Below are positions 61,440-64,000 of a stretch of DNA of 64,000 bases, one piece after another (positions within the stretch are counted from its first letter, which is position 1; each line of letters begins with the position of its first letter). A program made the position numbers and the translations under genes. The DNA is taken from assembly GCA_900068845.1 (NCBI GenBank), contig CEFQ01000010.1, positions 477,326 through 541,325 of the forward strand, in the 5' to 3' direction. This DNA is from Enterobacter ludwigii (GTDB lineage Bacteria; Pseudomonadota; Gammaproteobacteria; Enterobacterales; Enterobacteriaceae). The notes under the pieces are model-generated. The model made no database searches. It saw only the letters and a list, made by a program, of their open reading frames with translations, and had not been told where the DNA came from.

Positions 61440-61521
61440 CCCGGTGCTGGGCATGTGAAACAACCCCATCCGACAATGATGTCAGGTGGACGTTAAATTG
61501 AAGAATCCTAAGATTATCAAT
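61440..61521 (+). promoter_or_regulatory. rpsA translational leader (S1 autoregulation)
   Basis: Ahead of rpsA there is no Shine-Dalgarno sequence. The leader carries GGA-containing loops and AU-rich stretches (CAACCCC, GTGGACG, AAATTGAAG), resembling the E. coli rpsA leader that ribosomal protein S1 itself represses. Established in E. coli; here inferred from the sequence resemblance. Confidence 0.6.
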
Positions 61522-63198
61522 ATGACTGAATCTTTTGCTCAACTCTTTGAAGAGTCCCTGAAAGAAATCGAAACCCGTCCGGGTTCCATCGTTCGTGGCG
61601 TTGTTGTCTCTATCGACAAAGACGTAGTTCTGGTTGATGCGGGTCTGAAATCTGAATCTGCAATTCCTGCAGAGCAGTTCAAGAACGCAGCCGGCGAACT
61701 GGAAATCCAGGTAGGCGACGAAGTTGACGTTGCGCTGGACGCAGTAGAAGACGGCTTCGGTGAAACCCTGCTGTCCCGTGAGAAAGCTAAACGTCACGAA
61801 GCTTGGATCACGTTGGAAAAAGCTTACGAAGACGCTGAAACTGTTACCGGTGTTATCAACGGCAAAGTTAAAGGTGGCTTCACAGTTGAGCTGAACGGTA
61901 TTCGTGCGTTCCTGCCAGGTTCATTGGTAGACGTTCGTCCGGTTCGCGACACTCTGCACCTGGAAGGCAAAGAGCTTGAATTCAAAGTAATCAAGCTTGA
62001 TCAGAAACGTAACAACGTCGTGGTTTCACGTCGTGCGGTTATCGAATCTGAGAACAGCGCTGAGCGCGATCAGCTGCTGGAAAACCTGCAGGAAGGCATG
62101 GAAGTTAAAGGTATCGTTAAGAACCTCACTGACTACGGTGCATTCGTGGATCTGGGCGGCGTTGACGGCCTGCTGCACATTACCGATATGGCTTGGAAAC
62201 GCGTTAAGCATCCGAGCGAAATCGTCAACGTGGGCGACGAAATCACTGTTAAGGTGCTGAAGTTCGACCGCGAGCGTACCCGTGTATCTCTGGGCCTGAA
62301 ACAGCTGGGCGAAGATCCTTGGGTAGCTATCGCTAAGCGCTATCCAGAAGGCACCCGCCTGACTGGTCGTGTAACCAACCTGACTGATTACGGCTGCTTC
62401 GTAGAAATCGAAGAAGGCGTTGAAGGTCTGGTACACGTTTCTGAAATGGACTGGACCAACAAAAACATCCATCCGTCTAAAGTTGTAAACGTAGGCGACG
62501 TGGTTGAAGTAATGGTTCTGGACATCGATGAAGAGCGTCGTCGTATCTCTCTGGGTCTGAAGCAGTGCAAATCTAACCCATGGCAGCTGTTCGCTGAGAC
62601 CCACAACAAAGGCGATCGCGTTGAAGGTAAAATCAAGTCAATCACTGACTTCGGTATCTTCATCGGCCTGGACGGTGGCATCGACGGTCTGGTTCACCTG
62701 TCTGACATCTCCTGGAATGCGACTGGCGAAGAAGCCGTTCGTGAGTACAAAAAAGGCGACGAAATCGCTGCCGTTGTACTGCAGGTTGATGCAGAGCGCG
62801 AGCGCATCTCTCTGGGCGTGAAGCAGTTGGCTGAAGATCCATTCAACAACTACATCACCCTGAATAAGAAAGGCGCTATCGTGACTGGTAAAGTCACTGC
62901 AGTTGACGCGAAAGGTGCTACAGTAGAATTAGCTGACGGCGTAGAGGGTTACCTGCGCGCTTCTGAAGCTTCTCTGGACCGCATCGAAGACGCAACTCTG
63001 GTTCTGAGTGTTGGCGACGACGTTGAAGCTAAATTCACCGGCGTTGACCGTAAGAACCGCGTTGTGAGCCTGTCTGTTCGTGCTAAAGACCAGGCTGATG
63101 AGAAAGAAGCTATCAACACTGTTAACACCAAACAGGATGAAGGCAGCAACTTCTCTAGCGCGATGGCTGAAGCGTTCAAAGCGGCTAAAGGCGAGTAA
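61522..63198 (+). CDS. rpsA: 30S ribosomal protein S1
   Basis: Large RNA-binding protein that recruits mRNA to the 30S subunit. 558 residues (557 in E. coli) with six S1-type OB domains, each about 70-75 residues; domains 1-2 bind the ribosome through the N-terminal helix and domains 3-6 bind RNA. Start ATG 61522 ([17 protein letters not shown]), the E. coli start; the GTG at 61486 lies in the leader. It is highly expressed and nearly identical to E. coli over long stretches. Confidence 0.98.
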   Translation: MTESFAQLFEESLKEIETRPGSIVRGVVVSIDKDVVLVDAGLKSESAIPAEQFKNAAGELEIQVGDEVDVALDAVEDGFGETLLSREKAKRHEAWITLEKAYEDAETVTGVINGKVKGGFTVELNGIRAFLPGSLVDVRPVRDTLHLEGKELEFKVIKLDQKRNNVVVSRRAVIESENSAERDQLLENLQEGMEVKGIVKNLTDYGAFVDLGGVDGLLHITDMAWKRVKHPSEIVNVGDEITVKVLKFDRERTRVSLGLKQLGEDPWVAIAKRYPEGTRLTGRVTNLTDYGCFVEIEEGVEGLVHVSEMDWTNKNIHPSKVVNVGDVVEVMVLDIDEERRRISLGLKQCKSNPWQLFAETHNKGDRVEGKIKSITDFGIFIGLDGGIDGLVHLSDISWNATGEEAVREYKKGDEIAAVVLQVDAERERISLGVKQLAEDPFNNYITLNKKGAIVTGKVTAVDAKGATVELADGVEGYLRASEASLDRIEDATLVLSVGDDVEAKFTGVDRKNRVVSLSVRAKDQADEKEAINTVNTKQDEGSNFSSAMAEAFKAAKGE

Positions 63199-63210
63199 TC
63201 GACCTAAGGC

Positions 63211-63237
63211 ACCGGACGATGCAAATCGTCCGGTTTC
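63211..63237 (+). terminator. Hairpin after rpsA
   Basis: A perfect 10-bp stem (ACCGGACGAT with ATCGTCCGGT, GCAA loop) is followed only by TTC, so it is a weak terminator or a 3'-end stabiliser. ihfB begins 48 bases later. Confidence 0.65.
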
Positions 63238-63284
63238 GGTAAAAGCTGTCATACCTTTCCAAATAAGGATTAACCGGAGGTTAC

Positions 63285-63569
63285 ATGACCAAGTCAGAAC
63301 TGATTGAAAGACTTGCTGGCCAGCACACTCATATTCCGGCGAAAGTCGTTGAGGATGCGGTCAAAGAGATGCTTGAGCACATGGCCACGACGTTGGCCCA
63401 GGGCGAGCGCATTGAAATCCGGGGATTCGGCAGCTTTTCTTTGCATTACCGTGCACCACGTACGGGTCGTAACCCGAAAACGGGTGATAAAGTGGATCTG
63501 GAAGGTAAATATGTTCCCCACTTTAAGCCGGGCAAAGAATTGCGTGACCGTGCGAACATTTACGGCTAA
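63285..63569 (+). CDS. ihfB: Integration host factor beta subunit
   Basis: DNA-bending nucleoid protein (with IhfA) acting in recombination, replication and promoter architecture. 94 residues, as in E. coli. The beta-ribbon arm with the intercalating proline is in [20 protein letters not shown]. The ribosome site CCGGAGG lies 6 bases before ATG 63285. Follows rpsA, as in other enterics, and ends in a strong terminator. Confidence 0.98.
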   Translation: MTKSELIERLAGQHTHIPAKVVEDAVKEMLEHMATTLAQGERIEIRGFGSFSLHYRAPRTGRNPKTGDKVDLEGKYVPHFKPGKELRDRANIYG

Positions 63570-63586
63570 GCCGTTACCGAACGATA

Positions 63587-63618
63587 AAAACGACACTTTA
63601 GGGTGTCGTTTTTTTTTG
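63587..63618 (+). terminator. Terminator of ihfB
   Basis: A 10-bp stem (AAAACGACAC with GTGTCGTTTT, 6-base loop) merges into a run of nine to ten Ts, 18 bases after the stop. Confidence 0.95.
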
Positions 63619-63775
63619 CTTGAAGCCGGCAATATTGCGATCCGGTTTCCAAAATGAAGTCTCAACTATGTAATCTCTGCAAACGTCTCTGAACCCATCG
63701 CGACACTCTTACTTTTCACTAAAGCAAATCCCTCCTCTTCACTGCACACTCTTCCACCAATCAGGGAGAGTACTA

Positions 63776-64000
63776 ATGCATATTTACTGGATTGTTCTGG
63801 CCAGATTGATGATTGCCTCCGCGTTGCCGTTAGGCATATTGCCGCACATACCCGCAGCCAGCGTAATACTCATCATTTTTGGATTCGCGGTGGTGCTTGG
63901 ACTGATGCCAATAACGTTGCTGCGGATAACAGGGATTGCTCTTTTGATGCTGGTTTGGGCATTGGCTGAAGCCCGGCAGATGATCAATACCATTGAGCAA
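63776..64000 (+). CDS. ycaI: ComEC/Rec2-family DNA-uptake channel protein YcaI, N-terminal part
   Basis: Only the first 75 codons lie in the window. They encode two or three hydrophobic segments (about 7-22, 27-46, 50-66) matching the N-terminal membrane part of YcaI/ComEC, including LPLGILPHIPAASV and LMPITLLRITGIALLMLVWAL-like stretches. In E. coli ycaI follows ihfB in the same order. ComEC homologues form the inner-membrane channel for transforming DNA; competence in this group is not established. The ATG at 63776 follows AGGGAGAG. Confidence 0.88.
   Translation, partial: MHIYWIVLARLMIASALPLGILPHIPAASVILIIFGFAVVLGLMPITLLRITGIALLMLVWALAEARQMINTIEQ

Overview
The window is a gene-dense stretch of ordinary chromosome from an enterobacterium (order Enterobacterales). 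The gene order from rimO through dacC, ybjG, ybjL, grxA, nfsA, rimK, pot, art, ltaE, poxB, clpSA, infA, cydDC, trxB, lrp, ftsK, serS, pfl, serC, aroA, rpsA and ihfB follows the 19-21 minute region of the Escherichia coli map almost gene for gene. The proteins are clearly diverged from E. coli. Several E. coli neighbours are missing (bssR, gstB, mdfA, ybjS/ybjT, hcp-hcr, serW tRNA, dmsABC, ycaP) and a few other genes stand in their place. This pattern suggests the Erwiniaceae (a Pantoea- or Erwinia-like genome). That placement is inference from gene content and was not tested by a database search.

Layout. 1-8560: a chemoreceptor cut by the window edge (with a FliA-type promoter), a DUF4385 gene, rimO, a CynT-like carbonic anhydrase, a DUF3313 lipoprotein, the PQQ sugar dehydrogenase yliI, a HAD phosphatase and dacC. 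8561-14925: ybjG, the small RNA RybB with a sigma-E promoter, ybjL, ybjM, grxA, and the ybjC-nfsA-rimK-ybjN run. 15298-25763: potFGHI putrescine import, ybjO, rlmC, artJ, artPIQM arginine import and ybjP. 25872-32967: ybjQ-amiD, ltaE, poxB, lysO, ybjD and cspD. 33291-42954: clpS-clpA, infA, aat, cydDC, trxB and lrp. 43074-51470: ftsK, lolA, rarA, serS and the MFS gene ycaD. 51521-57758: pflA, pflB, focA and ycaO. 58069-64000: serC-aroA, cmk, rpsA, ihfB and the first 75 codons of a ComEC/YcaI protein.

The genes form recognisable functional sets: polyamine and arginine uptake (pot, art); anaerobic pyruvate/formate metabolism (pflA, pflB, focA) with aerobic PoxB; thiol redox and cytochrome bd assembly (grxA, trxB, cydDC); N-end rule proteolysis (aat, clpS, clpA); ribosome modification and translation (rimO, ycaO, rimK, rlmC, infA, rpsA, serS); envelope work (dacC, amiD, ybjG, lolA). 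Regulatory sites readable in the DNA agree with these roles: tandem ARG boxes at artJ and artP, a LexA box before ftsK, a class II FNR promoter before focA, a sigma-E promoter on rybB and a candidate OxyR tetrad at grxA.

I found no CRISPR array, prophage, insertion sequence, tRNA or rRNA, and no gene cluster that looks like an undescribed system. The less explained items are two copies of a short palindromic intergenic repeat, one of them with an inverted partner, and several structured leaders and hairpins.
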